Shown: positions 49,655 through 62,500 of the stretch, in pieces
Layout of the letters: every line of letters starts with the position of its first letter
How positions within the stretch are numbered: the stretch's first letter is position 1
DNA from: Agelaius tricolor
Lineage: Eukaryota > Chordata > Aves > Passeriformes > Icteridae
NCBI GenBank assembly: GCA_023055355.1
Contig: JALJCS010000004.1
Span: 13,608,001-13,672,000, forward strand
Direction of reading: 5' to 3'
Length of the DNA: 64,000 nt
Notes under the pieces: model-generated
What the model was told of the DNA's origin: nothing
Databases searched by the model: none
What the model saw: the letters and a program-made list of their open reading frames with translations, nothing else
Position numbers and translations under genes: made by a program

Positions 49655-51418
49655 CTAAAGAAAAAATAAAATTGAAAAAAAGTTAATAAGTAAATAAACC
49701 AGAAAGATTAGTTACTTACTAACACCTACTTCAGAACCTTTCAAGAGAGGTCAAGACCAACCAGTTCTGCCAAACAGGTTAAATCCAAGGCTAGTATTTT
49801 TGAAATCCCTAAGCAATTCCATTACAAAAAAATGTACGTCTTAAGTTGTAAGTGTAATTAGCACTTACATTATCTTCAAACCACTTATAAATTCATTTGC
49901 CTCTTAATTTCCAGTGAAAGCCAGCTTCTGATGGAAACACAGCATGCTGTTCAAAAAAGCTGACAAGAAGGAGGATCAGTAAGCTTAAAAACTGTAACCT
50001 TATATTCTAGAAGTGCAAGGTCTGAGAAACTAAGACCAAAAGGGACTACAGCAAGTCATCTGATCCAGCCTTCCTGCTCAAGCCTCAAACAGAGCACATT
50101 GCACAAACTAGAGCATGTTGCACAGGATTGTTTCCAGACAGTTCTTGAATATCTCCTGTGAGGGAGGCTTAACAACATCTCCATGCAACCTGTTCCAGTG
50201 TCTGGTCACCCTCACAGTTAGGAACTTCTTCATATTCAAATTGAACTTCCTGTGCATCAGTTTTTGCCCACTGTCTCTTGTCCTGTTGCTTGGCACCACC
50301 AAGAAGAGCCTGGATCCATTCTCTGACATCTTTCTTTCAGAGACATTGCTGTGTTGTCTCTCAGTCCTTCTCTTCTCATGGCTACACAGGCCCAGCTCCC
50401 TCAGCCTTTCCTCATTCAAGAGATGTTCCAGTCTCCTAACCACTTTCAGAGTCCACCTGCCAACTCAGTCTAGGACCTCCATGTCTCTCTTGTCCTGAGG
50501 AGCCCAGAACTGGACACAGCACTCCAGATGTGCCTCCCCAGGGCTGAGCAGAGGGACAGGATCACCTCACTTGACCTCCTGGCAATGCTCTCCCTAATGC
50601 ACCCCAGGGTCCCATTGGCCTTCTTGGCCCCCAGGACACACTGCTGGCTCATGGACAGCTTGTTGTCCACCAGGACCCCCACAGGTGCTTCTGCACAGAG
50701 CTGCTTCCCAGCAGGTCACGCCCCTTTCTCTGCCCAACTCTCCAGCCTGTTGAGGGCTGTGTAGATGTGCCACTCAGCCAAGACCTAAGTGTCCACTCAT
50801 CCAGTCCACACTACTTGAGCTTGTCTACGAGGGTTGAAATGTGAGAAAGAGTGTTGAAATCCTTGCTGAAATCAGGGTAGACAACATCCACTGCTCTCCC
50901 CCTGTTCATCCCTGTATTTGTTTCATAGCAGAAGATAGTCAGGTTGGTCAAGCATGATTTACCTTTATTGAAAGCCTATGTTATAGAACACTCAACTGCA
51001 AAAGTAAGGTATGGAAAAGCAGCTCTCTGAACTACTAAGCACTTTTGAAACTAAGAAGTAGCTAAATGAGCTTAGCTTGTGCTCTGCTAGATGGTAAATC
51101 CAGCTAGTGGTAAATCCATCTAAAAACAAGAGAAGGTGCATTTGGAGGTTTTAGCAGCAAAGAATATAGAATATACCTACTAGATTTCCCTCATATTAAT
51201 GTTTATCTGACTGGTTTCTCATGTGTCACAGTGAAAAGACACTTCATGTGGCTTGAAATTAAGCACGCATCACAAAAATTCAGTGCTGGTTACCTATAAA
51301 CTACAATTCTATTCCTAAGAATGTAATTCCAACCTAGAACGTTCTATCCAACTCATCCCCTGATAGGCAGTGTTCAACACCTTGTTAGAAACAGTTACTT
51401 ATCTGCTGATGAACTTAC
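49655..51418 (-). other. PIGG: PIGG intron (1.8 kb)
   Basis: Intron with donor CAAA|GTAAGT at 51418 and acceptor tag at 49657-49655. More than half is the CR1 at 50020-50990. The remainder is unremarkable. Confidence 0.9.
50020..50990 (-). mobile_element. CR1 LINE, 5'-truncated
   Basis: Minus-strand CR1. The plus strand runs from the antisense 3' end ('accaaaagggactacagcaagtcatctgatccagcc') through 'gcaacctgttccagtgtctggtcaccctcacagttagg', 'gagcccagaactggacacagcactccagatgtgcctc', 'ctggctcatggacagcttgt' and 'ctgaaatcagggtagacaacatccactgctc' to antisense 'aggttggtcaagcatga'. One frame (50108-50443) still shows LGLCSHEKRR-like CR1 text. It resembles the fragment at 1-455. Confidence 0.88.
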
Positions 51419-51610
51419 TTTGAAATATCTTTGCCACCATGTTGCCATGGAAATGTGACATTTCCAATAGCTGCCCGGTAACTGTAGACTCCCAGGAGCC
51501 CAAGTGCCATAGCAATTTTTGAAACCAGGGAGCATCTTCTTTGAACCAGAAAGAAGATCATAAGAAGGGAGACTGCAGCCAAGAAGGAGAGTTCAGATTT
51601 ATGTTCAGAG
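51419..51610 (-). CDS. PIGG: PIGG coding exon
   Basis: 192-nt exon on the minus strand, acceptor tcccag|CTCTGAAC and donor TCAAA|GTAAGTT. Its first base completes Ser with the AG left by exon 59140-59597. It then encodes SEHKSELSFLAAVSLLMIFF, a short basic stretch (VQRRC), and a second hydrophobic helix leading to LGVYSYRAAIGNVTFPW and GGKDIS. The last two bases (AA) begin the Lys codon finished in exon 49345-49654. The YRAAIG-V-FPW and KDISKGI signatures are characteristic of vertebrate PIGG. Confidence 0.97.
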
Positions 51611-54600
51611 CTGGGAAAAAAAACAAACAAAAAAACCCCTTTAAAACCAGTAATTAGTGCTAAACACATTTGATAAAGCCTTAGCTACAGCACTGTATTA
51701 AACAAACTGTATTAATTAATGCAGCACCAAATTAATCACTGCTATGGTGTCTGTTATGAACTTTCCAAGAGGTATGGTAAAATATTTTAGTATTTTTAGA
51801 AAAGCAGTTTTATTAATGAGGTTTTCTATTCAAGCATGCATATTAAAAGTGTAATTATTGTGTTCCACCATATGCTAGTTATTCTGTTAATTATATAAAA
51901 CTGAGCAGCATATTGCATAATGGAAAAGGGTCTACTGCTTTTAAACTAGAGTTTTGTAATTTATACATTTTGAAATGGTGTGTTTTTCTTATACTACAGT
52001 ATTTTATTTTCTAGCCCTATACAAATATTTTTGCACTACAGGATTAGAACTGTCTTTTGAAATAACTACATATGTATTTGCTTCATTTTAGACACATTAC
52101 CTACCCTACCACCTATAGAACACATTATCTACCCAAAATGACCAAAAATATACTTACATAGTTTAAAACAGACACAAACACACACACACAAACTCATTAG
52201 CACAATATGATTCCCTTAAGCAACTACAGACCCTTGTATTCTGTCAATACATTCAAGAGACAGACATAAAATTTGCATCACTGGCAGAGAAGATCACAGA
52301 CACAGCTTGTTTGTTTGTTCCCCTGCATCTTAAATAGGTAACACTCATTCCAGAAACAAGGGCATTCCACTCAGCATGCTGCCAGTGTTATATATTTAAA
52401 TCTTCAGTAGGAGGAGCCAGCACTGCAAAATGTAATGGGGTAAGGAAAAGATCTGCACCCACTCCTTAACATGTAGCTTCAGAAAGCCTGCTGTAGTCCA
52501 AGAACTGCCAACCCATGCCTACTGAAAATATTCCCAGTATCCCAAATAATATAAAACCACTAATTTTGTTAAATCTGCCTTCAGTTATGAACTACATTTA
52601 GATTTTGAGAGCTAAGGGCTCCATCTTCTGTTTTCCACAACTCAAAATCCCATGATAAAAGATCACTAACTTCAAGAAATCAACAGTGTGCCTGGGCTGT
52701 TAGCTGCATTGAATTCAATCACACTTATGAAACTCCAGTTTTATCTCTGATTTAATAAAAATTATTGTACTTCAAAAACAGGTTTACTTTCCTATTCCCT
52801 AGTATACATTTTATCAGGAGTTTGACCAATAGCTGTTCCAAGTGTGGTGCTTGAAAAGTCATGGAGGAAAGGTTGTAGGGCAGATAAATTGTCCTGTTAG
52901 TTCTGCATGCAGGACCCAGTCAAGTAGCTTGTACACCTTAACAAAATTCCCAAGAGATGAACTATTCTCTGAAACCCAGTGGAGAAAAGTGAGAGGCATA
53001 AAATCTAGAATACTATGAAACAGAAAATGTAGTCTTGATGTTTCTCCTCCCAATTATTTTCCCTATACACATGGAGAGAGCAGAAACAGTGGACTCCTGC
53101 AGCAACCTATGAAGTAACGCAAGCACCACCTTCTTTATGATCAAAATATAACTAACTAATTTAGTAGCCACTTTTGAGGACTTACAGAAAACTCTAACCA
53201 TTCTGGTCATATTCTCCTTGGCTAGTCATTGTGTGAGAGCAAGACAAATCAGGGATAAATAACAGCACACCCTCATCATCATCTTTGTCTCTTTATCTAA
53301 AAAACTCAATACACATTGAGTTTACATTCTTGACTGCTAGCACAGGGATTAACACACATCTCATGTCCAGGTCTTCTGGTAACAGTCTCCTGTGATCTTC
53401 TGTTTGGATTTTTTTGGAATCATATAAATCTGTTGGAAAAAACCCCACCCGCATGTTTCATAGCATTTGCTGATGAAACAAGAAAAGGATTTACAGACAG
53501 CCAAGTCAGGTCAGCACAAATCACCTACTGTTTCAAGGTTTTCCAGCCAAGGTTCTTACAGTTAGGCAGTTAAAAGCACATGTAATTAGCATATATTTTG
53601 AAAGATAATAGAAAGTTCTAAATGGTTTTGATAGTCTGCTCAGAAATACAAGCACAAACAAGCTATTCTGATCTCAGCTGCCCTGTCCTGGGTTTTGGAC
53701 AAACCACAAAACCAAAATTGAAGAACCAATAGTCCCCTGAGAGAAAATCTGGTGAGAAAGGAATGAAAAAAGAGCACTTTGGCTCTATCTTCCTACTGTA
53801 TCAGCTTGTTACGTCTACACTCATACTTCTGGTAATAGAAGGAAGGTTGAAGACATTTTCTTCCACTGTTTGTACCTCACCTCATTACTGCAAATACAAG
53901 TAGAGTGAAACAAATTGTAAATGTGCATGATTGATAACTTAAGTGGATGTGGTCTTTTTTAATTGTTTCTTTCGTTTTACAACCAAATACACAGAAGTCA
54001 CAAGGTGTGCTAGCTTTGAGGGGAAGGGCATTTGGGGATGGTTAATATATTATTTAAAGAAAATGTTATCATCTTTCCATGCTGATGCTTCTTGTCACTT
54101 CTCTTCAAGCTGACACTTCCATGGAGGAAGTGTCATGGAAGATACTTTCAATTATCAGCGTTGACCAAGATTAACAGCCAAATAAAGCTAACTGAATACC
54201 AACCAACCAAAAAGAAAACTTGACTTCCAGTCAGATTTAGATTGCATGTTTTCTTTCATTTCATCTACTGTCTGATTTTCTTTTGCTTTTTGTCCCATCA
54301 AAATATTTTTCGGGTTTCAGTCTGCCTGTAAGTAACAAAGTACATTTTCCTTATTTCAGCACTGCTGAATGCTTTCCTAGTAGTCAAATTCAACACACTA
54401 TAGGAAGATTGATTTTCTGTGTTTTGATGCTTATATCAAACAGGAAATTCTAGACAACAGTCTCTCTGTTTTAAATGCTGAGCCCCTTTAGCACTGTCTA
54501 GTTAAGCAAAATCCTAGTCTGAGCATGAGCACAGATGTCCAGAAAATAAATACAGAGGAACAAAAAAAGAGGGCTGTTTGTTCATTAGTTTATCTTAGAG

Positions 54601-56149
54601 ACAAAACAGAAGGCAGGCTAGAAAAAGTCTGAGTAGCCCAAACTCAAACTAACAGCACACATGATCTAAGTAAGGTTCCTAATTCTTACTAGTAAAAAAC
54701 ATGCTATTAAGACATAACTACGCCAATTAAACAAATACTAAAAACAGAATAACAATCAACCTTATAGACTAGCAATGCATTTTGGGAAGAAGAGTAAATG
54801 CTTTATGCAACTCAGTTTATCACCAACTTTTAATTCATTCTATTAATCTCAATACTGATCAAATCACTAGGGAAACAGAGATCTCTACAACCCTAATATC
54901 ATGTGAAGGAGAAGGAATAAAGATGTTAAAACCTCTGACCAAAGAAAATGTAAGCATGCTGGCCAAATAGGAATTCCCAGACACTTTACAGACCACAGGA
55001 TGTGTAAAGATTTAGCTGCATCATTGACTAACCTTTCCAAAGCTTGTTCAGTGAGCCATAACAGAGTCATACACTCAACTACATCCCATCATTCAAGTTC
55101 AAAAATTGTCATACTTCAAATATTACTAATCTTTTAACTCTATATTGCAACTGAAGTTTATGTCACCATGGACACCTACATAATATTCTCCTGTTAGGCT
55201 CCGTTGTTTTAAGTCAAAAGCACATGTTGTTCCGTTGTTTTAAGTCAAGATGTAGTCCCACAGTAGCCTGAGCCAACATGTGCCAGGGCTGCCAGGGCTC
55301 TGTTCTTTCACTTGGTCCCTAAACACAGCAGAAGTAGTTGCACCAATGAAAGGGAGAAGGCAGAACTGTGACAGTGACAGTCCTAATCACATATCCTCTT
55401 AGCCTGCCATGGCACAACACTCTGGACTGTTGCATAAGCTTTTTAAGCCTCCCAAAGTACAAGGTAGGGAATCATTGCTTCTTTCTCAATTAGATTTGAA
55501 AGGCAAGTGGGTTTTGTAAGGAATGCTTGACAACACCAGAAAGAAAAAACTGTTTGTCTGGAGCACTTCAAAAGATGCAGACACTTCCACATTCTCTTCT
55601 TACAGTAATTGCAACAACAGCAGTGCTGACTTGTATACATTTCCCATCCTGCATTCCTGTTACTAAGTCAGTCCAATTGCCTGCCAAGACTGATGGTAAA
55701 TTAAAGTGAAAAGTGAAAGTCCAACTGAAAGCCAAGAGTTTCCCATGCCATCTTGAGTTATTTTTCCAGACATGTCTATGCAGTGACGTAGTAGTTCACC
55801 ATACTGACACAGGAACAAGTAAAATACAGGCCAGTGAGGTGAGGAGAAAGCAAGCAAGTTCCTTGCCTTGTATGGCAAAATATAGCATTTTAGCCAAACA
55901 ATCAGTCATAGCCTAAGACTACAGACATAGAATCTTTTCTCTTCTACTTACTTCAAGACTTAAGCAAATACACTCAATGTGAGGCCATAATTTGACAGGG
56001 AACAAAGGAAGAAATTTATCTGTAAAATTCTGGTGTTTTTGTTTTGATGTCTAACTGCTATACTTCAGCCTTACTGAAGGGGGAGGCAGACAGTTTTAAT
56101 AATAGGGTTGTGATGGCTTTAGGAAGGAGAACAGTTTATCAACCTGACA

Positions 56150-56870
56150 GATTTTTGTGATGAGACAGGCTCAGTGGAAGAGCACAAAACAGGCATTGTG
56201 GCTTATCTGTGCTTTAACAAGGTTGTTAACCTTGCTCACCAGCTCCCATAACAGCTCCCATAGCATTCCCATGGGCAACCTCATGCTAGATAAGTGGACA
56301 GTCAGGCAGACTGAAAAATACTCAAATGCTGGATTCACAGAGTTGCCGTTAGTAGCACAAAGTCCATGTGGAGGGCAGTCACTACCTGTCAACCCTAGGA
56401 TTTGGGTATTGGCCCCCACCAGGGGGGCCAATATGTCTCCACTAATGTCTCCACTAATGACCTGGGGGATGGGGCAGTGCCCCTTCAGCAAGTCTGCACA
56501 CAATACACAACTGGGAGGGGTGGTTGGTACCGTAGGTGGGTCTGATGACATTCAAAGGCCCCTTGACAGCCTGAAGAAATTCCCCACCAGTGATCTTATG
56601 AAGTTCAATGAGTGAAAGAGGAATGTCCTGCACCTTGGAAGAAATAGCTACACATATCAGGACAGACTGGGGGCTGCCCATCTTCTCAGAGGTGACTCTA
56701 AATGCCTGGGTGGACCCTGACTCAACAATCAGCAATGCAACATGCCCTTGTAACAAAGGCAACCAACAGCATGTGGAGCTGCACATGCAGAACCCTACTC
56801 AAAGACAGAGGAAGGTTATTTCTCACCCTGGGTTCAACCATGGCTCCAGTTAGGGGACACCCAGTGCAGA
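56150..56870 (+). mobile_element. Old CR1 LINE fragment
   Basis: Plus-strand CR1 related to the 35.2 and 47.2 kb copies: 'gtggcttatctgtgctttaacaagg', 'agtggacagtcaggcagactgaaaaatactcaaatgctg', 'gacctgggggatggggcagtgccccttcagcaagtctgcacacaatacacaactgggag'. It lacks the final 3' part and grades into unrelated sequence and an A/C-rich tract. No open frame survives. Confidence 0.7.
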
Positions 56871-56984
56871 GAAAGATATGGACATACTCAAATTCACATG
56901 AATTCCAATTCACAGGGACAAAAATCAAACACAAAAATAGAATCCTCTCTCCCTTCTCCCCTCTCCTTCCTCAAGAGCAACAAT

Positions 56985-57120
56985 AACAAAAAAAAAACCC
57001 AACCAAAAAAAAAAAAACAAAAAAAACCCAAAAAAAACCCCAAAAAAACCCCACAGACACACACAAAAAAACCAACCAACCAAACAAACAAAACACCACC
57101 AAAAAACCACAAAAAACACC
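56985..57120. repeat. A/C-rich low-complexity tract
   Basis: Runs of A broken by CC and CAC (aacaaaaaaaaacccaacc, ccaaccaaccaaacaaac). It gives artefactual Phe/Val/Gly-rich frames on the minus strand. Confidence 0.9.
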
Positions 57121-57420
57121 AGAGTACCAGAGTAAACCAAAAATATGTAAAAAGCTTTAGGTTTACCTGAATGGGTTGCTTGGAAGTTCCTGACAGGCAA
57201 CTAGTGTTAGTGCTGGGCATATAGAATTTCCCACTTTTGTTATAAATTAGGAAGCACCTGTTCTATCTGCAGTCTACACTCCATCTGTGTTATCCCCCTG
57301 AGACCCCCCCACAGGCCAAAGCTACAAAAAGTTTTGCTGCTTTCCAGGCATACTTAGCACCAAGAAATCAGAGGTGGGAGCATATTAAAGCAAGAGAGGA
57401 TCTTCGAAAGTTAAGTCCAT

Positions 57421-57439
57421 ACACACACACACACACACA
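57421..57439. repeat. (AC)n microsatellite
   Basis: A perfect dinucleotide run of about nine and a half AC units. Confidence 0.95.
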
Positions 57440-57844
57440 ATTTTTGTAAGTCTGGTAACATTTCCAAGAGTAAATAAACATCTCTGGCAGACCACATGAG
57501 TAAAAGGATGTATCTAAAACAAACCAAACTTTTCAGCTGCAGGAGTATCAGGTCCTTATTTCATGGCCTTGTTGGCACCAGCACACTCCAAAGAAAAGGA
57601 CTGACAGTCTGAAGAAAAAAATCTGGCTCAGGACATAACTGGACAAATAAATCTTCTGCAGATGCTCAGGATTAATTGTACAAATCCTCACAGTCACACC
57701 AAATCATACCTCATCCTGCTCACACATTGGCTTAGCGCATAGTGAAGGAGTGAGTTATCTATCATATGGACTTGATATAGGAAATATGACATTTTTTCGT
57801 CATTTCCTGACCTCAAGAGCAGAAATGCATGCTGAAAACTCTGG

Positions 57845-58222
57845 TGTGACAGTGTTCACAGGGGTCTTAGGATGAAGGAAGAGATGAGGATCTGACTCCA
57901 TGTTTCAGAAGCCTTGATTTATTATTTTATGATATATATTACATTAAAACTATACTAAGAGAATAGAAGAAAGGTTTTCATCAGAAGGGTAGCTAAGAAT
58001 AGAATAGCTAAGGATGATAACAGAGGTTTGTGGCTCAGCTCTCTATCTGAGCCAGCTGGGCTGTGGTTGGCCACAAACATCTAACATGGGCCAATCAAAG
58101 ATCCACCTGTTGCATTCCACAGCAGCAGATAATCATTGTTTACATTTTGTTTCTGAGGCCTCTCAGATTCTCAGGAGGAAAAATCCTAAGGAAAGGATTT
58201 TTCATAAAAGATATCTGCAAAA
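57845..58222 (-). mobile_element. Solo LTR, ERVK-like, with 6-bp target duplication
   Basis: A 378-bp LTR. The plus strand begins TGTGACAGTGTTCACAGGGG and ends 'aaaagatatctgcaaaa'; the repeat reads in sense on the minus strand, where AATAAA lies near its 3' end (plus-strand TTTATT near 57909). CTCTGG stands immediately before it (57839-57844) and immediately after it (58223-58228), a 6-bp target-site duplication typical of ERVK-type elements. Phrases such as 'ctgttgcattccacagcagcagat' and 'cattgtttacattttgtt' are ones I recall from abundant songbird LTRs. No internal sequence remains. Confidence 0.85.
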
Positions 58223-59139
58223 CTCTGGTATAGAACAACTGCTATAACGCAATAAATTCCCTCATAACTCATGTCTTTCAGCACTTATGTCTGTCACTGC
58301 AATTAGCATTTCATCTGTGAGGCTGCCAATAAATAACAAGTCTCATATTAGTCCATTTCCTCGTGTCATTTTTAATGAATGATGAATGACATTTCATCCA
58401 TGTGTTGTAAAATACTGGCAAGAAATCTATTTATCTTACACAGCAGAGCCTCTTCATATGCTGTTTGCAAAACATTGACTAGATAGCCAAAAAGTATTGC
58501 ATCTCTATCCACTAACTGAAGTACATGAGACAGTTCAAGTACCACTGAATAATAACTTTATTCCTTAAAAATACTGAAAGGCATTAGAAAAAGCAGAAGC
58601 CCTTCTCTGCTGTACTTTCAGTTATAAAAAATCCCTTTCACATTTATCATATTACACTCAATAAATTCCTTCACCTTTTCACCCACACGTTACAAGCATG
58701 TGATAGACAAGGATGAATTCTATGTGTGGCATCTTCTCTTGTGACTTCATAAAGTTTGGAATTATGCAGAACCTTCCTGCCTTAATTCCAAAAGCTTAAT
58801 TCTATTAAGTAATTTTTAATTTCTCAAACCAGACACTGTTGACTTACACATGGAAAATATTTACTTTTTGCTTCTGATAAACCTATCATGTATAATTGAC
58901 ATTAATTAGGTATGTCATGGTGCAGGGCAAAGATTATAAACTATTGATAGTACACAAGAAATTACACCTGCATGAAGTAGAAATGAAAAAATTCCTTATG
59001 TCACTTCACCATTTATCTGCTTTGTATGTTTGCACACTTCCTGATCAGAAACCATATAGAAAAATATATATTCCACCAAATTAAACACACATTAATTTTT
59101 AAATAAGGCAGAAAGTGTGGCAATAAATCAGATACCAAC

Positions 59140-59597
59140 CTTGTCAACCAGTGTCCAAAGTCTGGCCGATGAGCCCACTGAACACCTGTCTGATTCAAGG
59201 ATCGAAGCAGCCGACAGCAAATAAGGATGATCCATGGAGTTGCTAAGCTTATCCACTTATCTGATCCTTTTATGAATTCAGATGAAGAGGTAGCCTTGCC
59301 CAGTTTTGAATTACTTGCAGCTGGAATGTCTATATTCTTGCACTCAGAGGATTCCCTGACACTATCAAAATTTTGTTTCACATTGGTGCTATGTTGAGGG
59401 TCACATTCTTTCAGAAGAAAATTATTTCTACAAAGTTCCTGACACAGCACCAAACAAAGTGTATTGATAAGAAAATACCAGGTTTGATGTTCCTCTTCTA
59501 TAAAACTGCTTGCCCCCAAACTCAAAACATGGCCAATAGTTCCAGCCAGAATCAGGACATCTATTTCTGACCAGCTATAACTGGAAGCAACAGGATT
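59140..59597 (-). CDS. PIGG: PIGG coding exon (5'-most seen)
   Basis: 458-nt exon on the minus strand, acceptor ttcag|AATCCTG preceded by a long T-rich tract, donor GACAAG|GTTGGT. It starts in phase 0 and encodes 152 codons plus two bases. The order is a polar start (NPVASSYSWSEI), a hydrophobic segment with LAGTIGHVLSLGASSFIEEE, then HQTWYFLINTLCLVLCQEL. A polar loop of about 60 residues follows, variable between species by my recollection. It ends with a second hydrophobic segment and the signature NQTGVQWAHRPDFGHWL. These blocks identify PIGG strongly. The alkaline-phosphatase-like catalytic domain is encoded upstream, beyond the window. Confidence 0.97.
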
Positions 59598-62500
59598 CTG
59601 AAAAAAAAAAGAAAAGAAAAAAAGAAGTGGTGAAAAAGTATGTAAAACTTTCACTTGTAAGTATTCACCAATGAAAACAAAACAAATAGCAGGATAACTT
59701 ATTTCTATCTTTAGAAATTCAAAATTTCAGTGAAGCATACTCAGCACTACAACATAGTAATGAGTTTTAAAACTGCATTCTGTTTAAGGAATAAAACTTC
59801 TCTATGAATAATCATCACAACTTTACAGATTAAGATTCCCTACCACCCTGTAACAGAAGGTTCAAAGGAAGTTCATGCCCTGTTGCATATCAGTAGAAGT
59901 AAAAATAGAAATCCGGCAGAAATCTTGAGATATAGATAATAGGTAATTCTCTAGTAGTTGAAATCTGTGATATCTTCAACTCAATGCAGTGACAGCCTTC
60001 ACTACTCAAGTTAACAAAGTTGCTGCCTGATGGCACCCCGTGACCTTGCTTAGCTTGAAATGCGTCTTTCATCATAAAATCTACTTTAAACCTTTACCCA
60101 TCTATTATTTACTTTACAAACTGTGCTTATCTAAAACCACAATATTTTTGTCTAATGCCTTCATTAGCTCAATTTCCTGTTCTCAGCAGCTAATTGGAAT
60201 TGCCTTACCATTACTGCCTTCAATGGTAGGGCTAAAGAGAAAGCATAAGGGCATGAGGAAGTTGAGAGTATCCAGTTTATTGCTGTTATCAAGTAAAGAA
60301 CCATTTCAGCACAAAGAGAAAGCCATGAAAAGACCACAGAGAGACACAACCATGGTAAGTATGCACTAAGGAAGATCACAGAGATGACCAAAACTCTTCA
60401 GCCATTAACTGACAGGCCAGTAAGAAATCACAGGCACAGCTCTGAAGAGCATCAGTCTGGACTCTGTAACAGATAAGGGAGAAGTGACAGTACATGGGCA
60501 TTACAGGTATCTGAGAGCGCCTGTGGATCTGTACCAACTCATTAAAGAGAGATTCAAGAATGTCAAGGGTGGGGAAGAGGGGGTGGTGAGGAACATGCTG
60601 GAAGCAGGGGCAAAGTAAGAGGGGAAAGGAGAAAGGATTCAGTCATATATAAGCAGGAGCCAGTGGACATCTCGGACTGAGCCCTGTGCCTGGTCACTGT
60701 GGTCTATCCTGTCTTACTAAATCCTCTCCTATATTCTGTTCAACCCCATTCCCTGTCCCACCTGTGGGTGTTTCAAGATGCCACTGCAAGTAGCTGGGGA
60801 CAAGCCTGTATGTCAAAAACTTGAGACCAGAGCAAGTAAAAGCAAGAACCAGAGGACACTGGAACCACCAGGAGCTTCCTAACAATACCTTAATGAATAG
60901 GCTAGCATACATGCTTGTGAAGAATTTTGGGAACGACATTGTCAATACACTGTCACACATTACTATTTTATTTTATCTAATTTTGCACTATTACAGAATA
61001 TTATGCAGAATGTCTTAAAATGTATTTGAAGCACCTAGTGAAACAAAAATTTAAAAGCCAGACTGAAATTACTGCATGCCATTTTTACTTCAGAACAAAG
61101 ATATCTGAAACTACTTTCACATTCATTTCTTTAACTGCGTATTTTAACTACATCATCCTCCTACATCTGACCTATGAACAAACTTTTTAAAAAATCTTGA
61201 ATATTCACAGGGATAAATTTCAGAGAGAAAATACTAAATTAAAAGATGTACAGTGTACTACTATTCCTGCACAGTTTAAGTCATGTTAATAGAAAATCAA
61301 ACCAAACTGACCTTTGAGCCAATAATAAGTAAGCATGTATAAACAATACAAGTATCTCTGAGCATCTTAAATGCAAGTATTACTTGTGTTTATGACTTAC
61401 TGACAGCAGCACATGTATTTTTGTCCAATAAGCAAGACAATGTAACATCGAGAGGACAACAAACACATGATGCAAGAAGATAGTTAACATTATTAGTTTT
61501 GGTTTAGGAAAAAAAGAACTTTTGCAAAATCGAAATTTAATGACATGTATGTGAAAGGATGCAGGAGCTATAACTACAATTATGACCTATTCACATCTGC
61601 TTCATTTCTTGTGTTGTTAAAGAATACATTACATCAAATTCGTTTAACTTAAAACAAAAACCAACAGAACACAACAACACAAACAAACATACAAACAAAA
61701 TCCCACACAACCAAAAAGTCTTCATGAGGTTACACACAACAATAATGGAGAGAAAAATACCAATAATCAGAAAAAATGCCCAGGTTCAATCTAAATTTAC
61801 TAGCATTTGAAATTTCTTTGGTGTTCTAAAGACCACTCAGGTTTGTTTAGTACTCTATTCTGAAAAGCAAATACCATAAGTTGGTATTTGGAACAAAAGG
61901 ACAAGGTAGTCTCTGCAAAGACCAAAGAGCATGAAATTCACAAAGCTGAGACAAGAACAGTACATGATGGATCTTCAGCAAGTTTAAATTCCAATAATTC
62001 TATCATGCTGACCTTAAAGATCTTGGCTAACTAAATAAACGAGCATGTAAGCACCATCAGCTTGCAGAGACAAAGGAATCTGAGAACCTAAATAAATGAG
62101 AATGAAAAAGTCCATGATATAATTTGTCTTCTTTGTAAGACATAACATAAAATCTATAGAAGGATTGGTCTCCTGTATCTGGTTTCTGTCAGCAACTGAT
62201 ATGAAAACTGAAGAAGTGATGCATTATCAATGGGGAACATACAAAAATCTCATTAAAATGATGGCATTGATGTGAAATGACCCAGGATCAGAAATCTGTA
62301 TTTTTTGCCTGCTTGTCTCTCCTAACTTCAGTGAAAAGAGAAAAAAATTACTCCTACATTTACATCAAAGGATTAAAATCCAATGACATTTACTGATAAA
62401 CCACATCTCAGATCAGAGTTAAATCACTATGCAAAATTAAAAATTATGATACAAATTATAATCTCCCGAGCCTTGACAATCTTAAGAAATTCTAGAAATA

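Larger units (their letters stand above)
51611..59139 (-). other. PIGG: PIGG intron (7.5 kb)
   Basis: Intron with donor CAAG|GTTGGT at 59139 and acceptor cccag at 51613-51611. It holds the CR1 at 56150-56870, an A/C-rich tract, an (AC)n repeat and an ERVK-like solo LTR at 57845-58222. A stretch starting 'tgtcctgggttttgg' near 53690 recalls songbird LTR starts but has no paired end. Nothing else is recognised between 51614 and 56150. Confidence 0.88.

Noticed and set aside
60164..60391. 75-residue hydrophobic minus-strand frame considered as an upstream PIGG exon
   Set aside because: It does not match the PIGG region expected before exon 59140-59597, and it lacks a clear acceptor and donor in the right phase.
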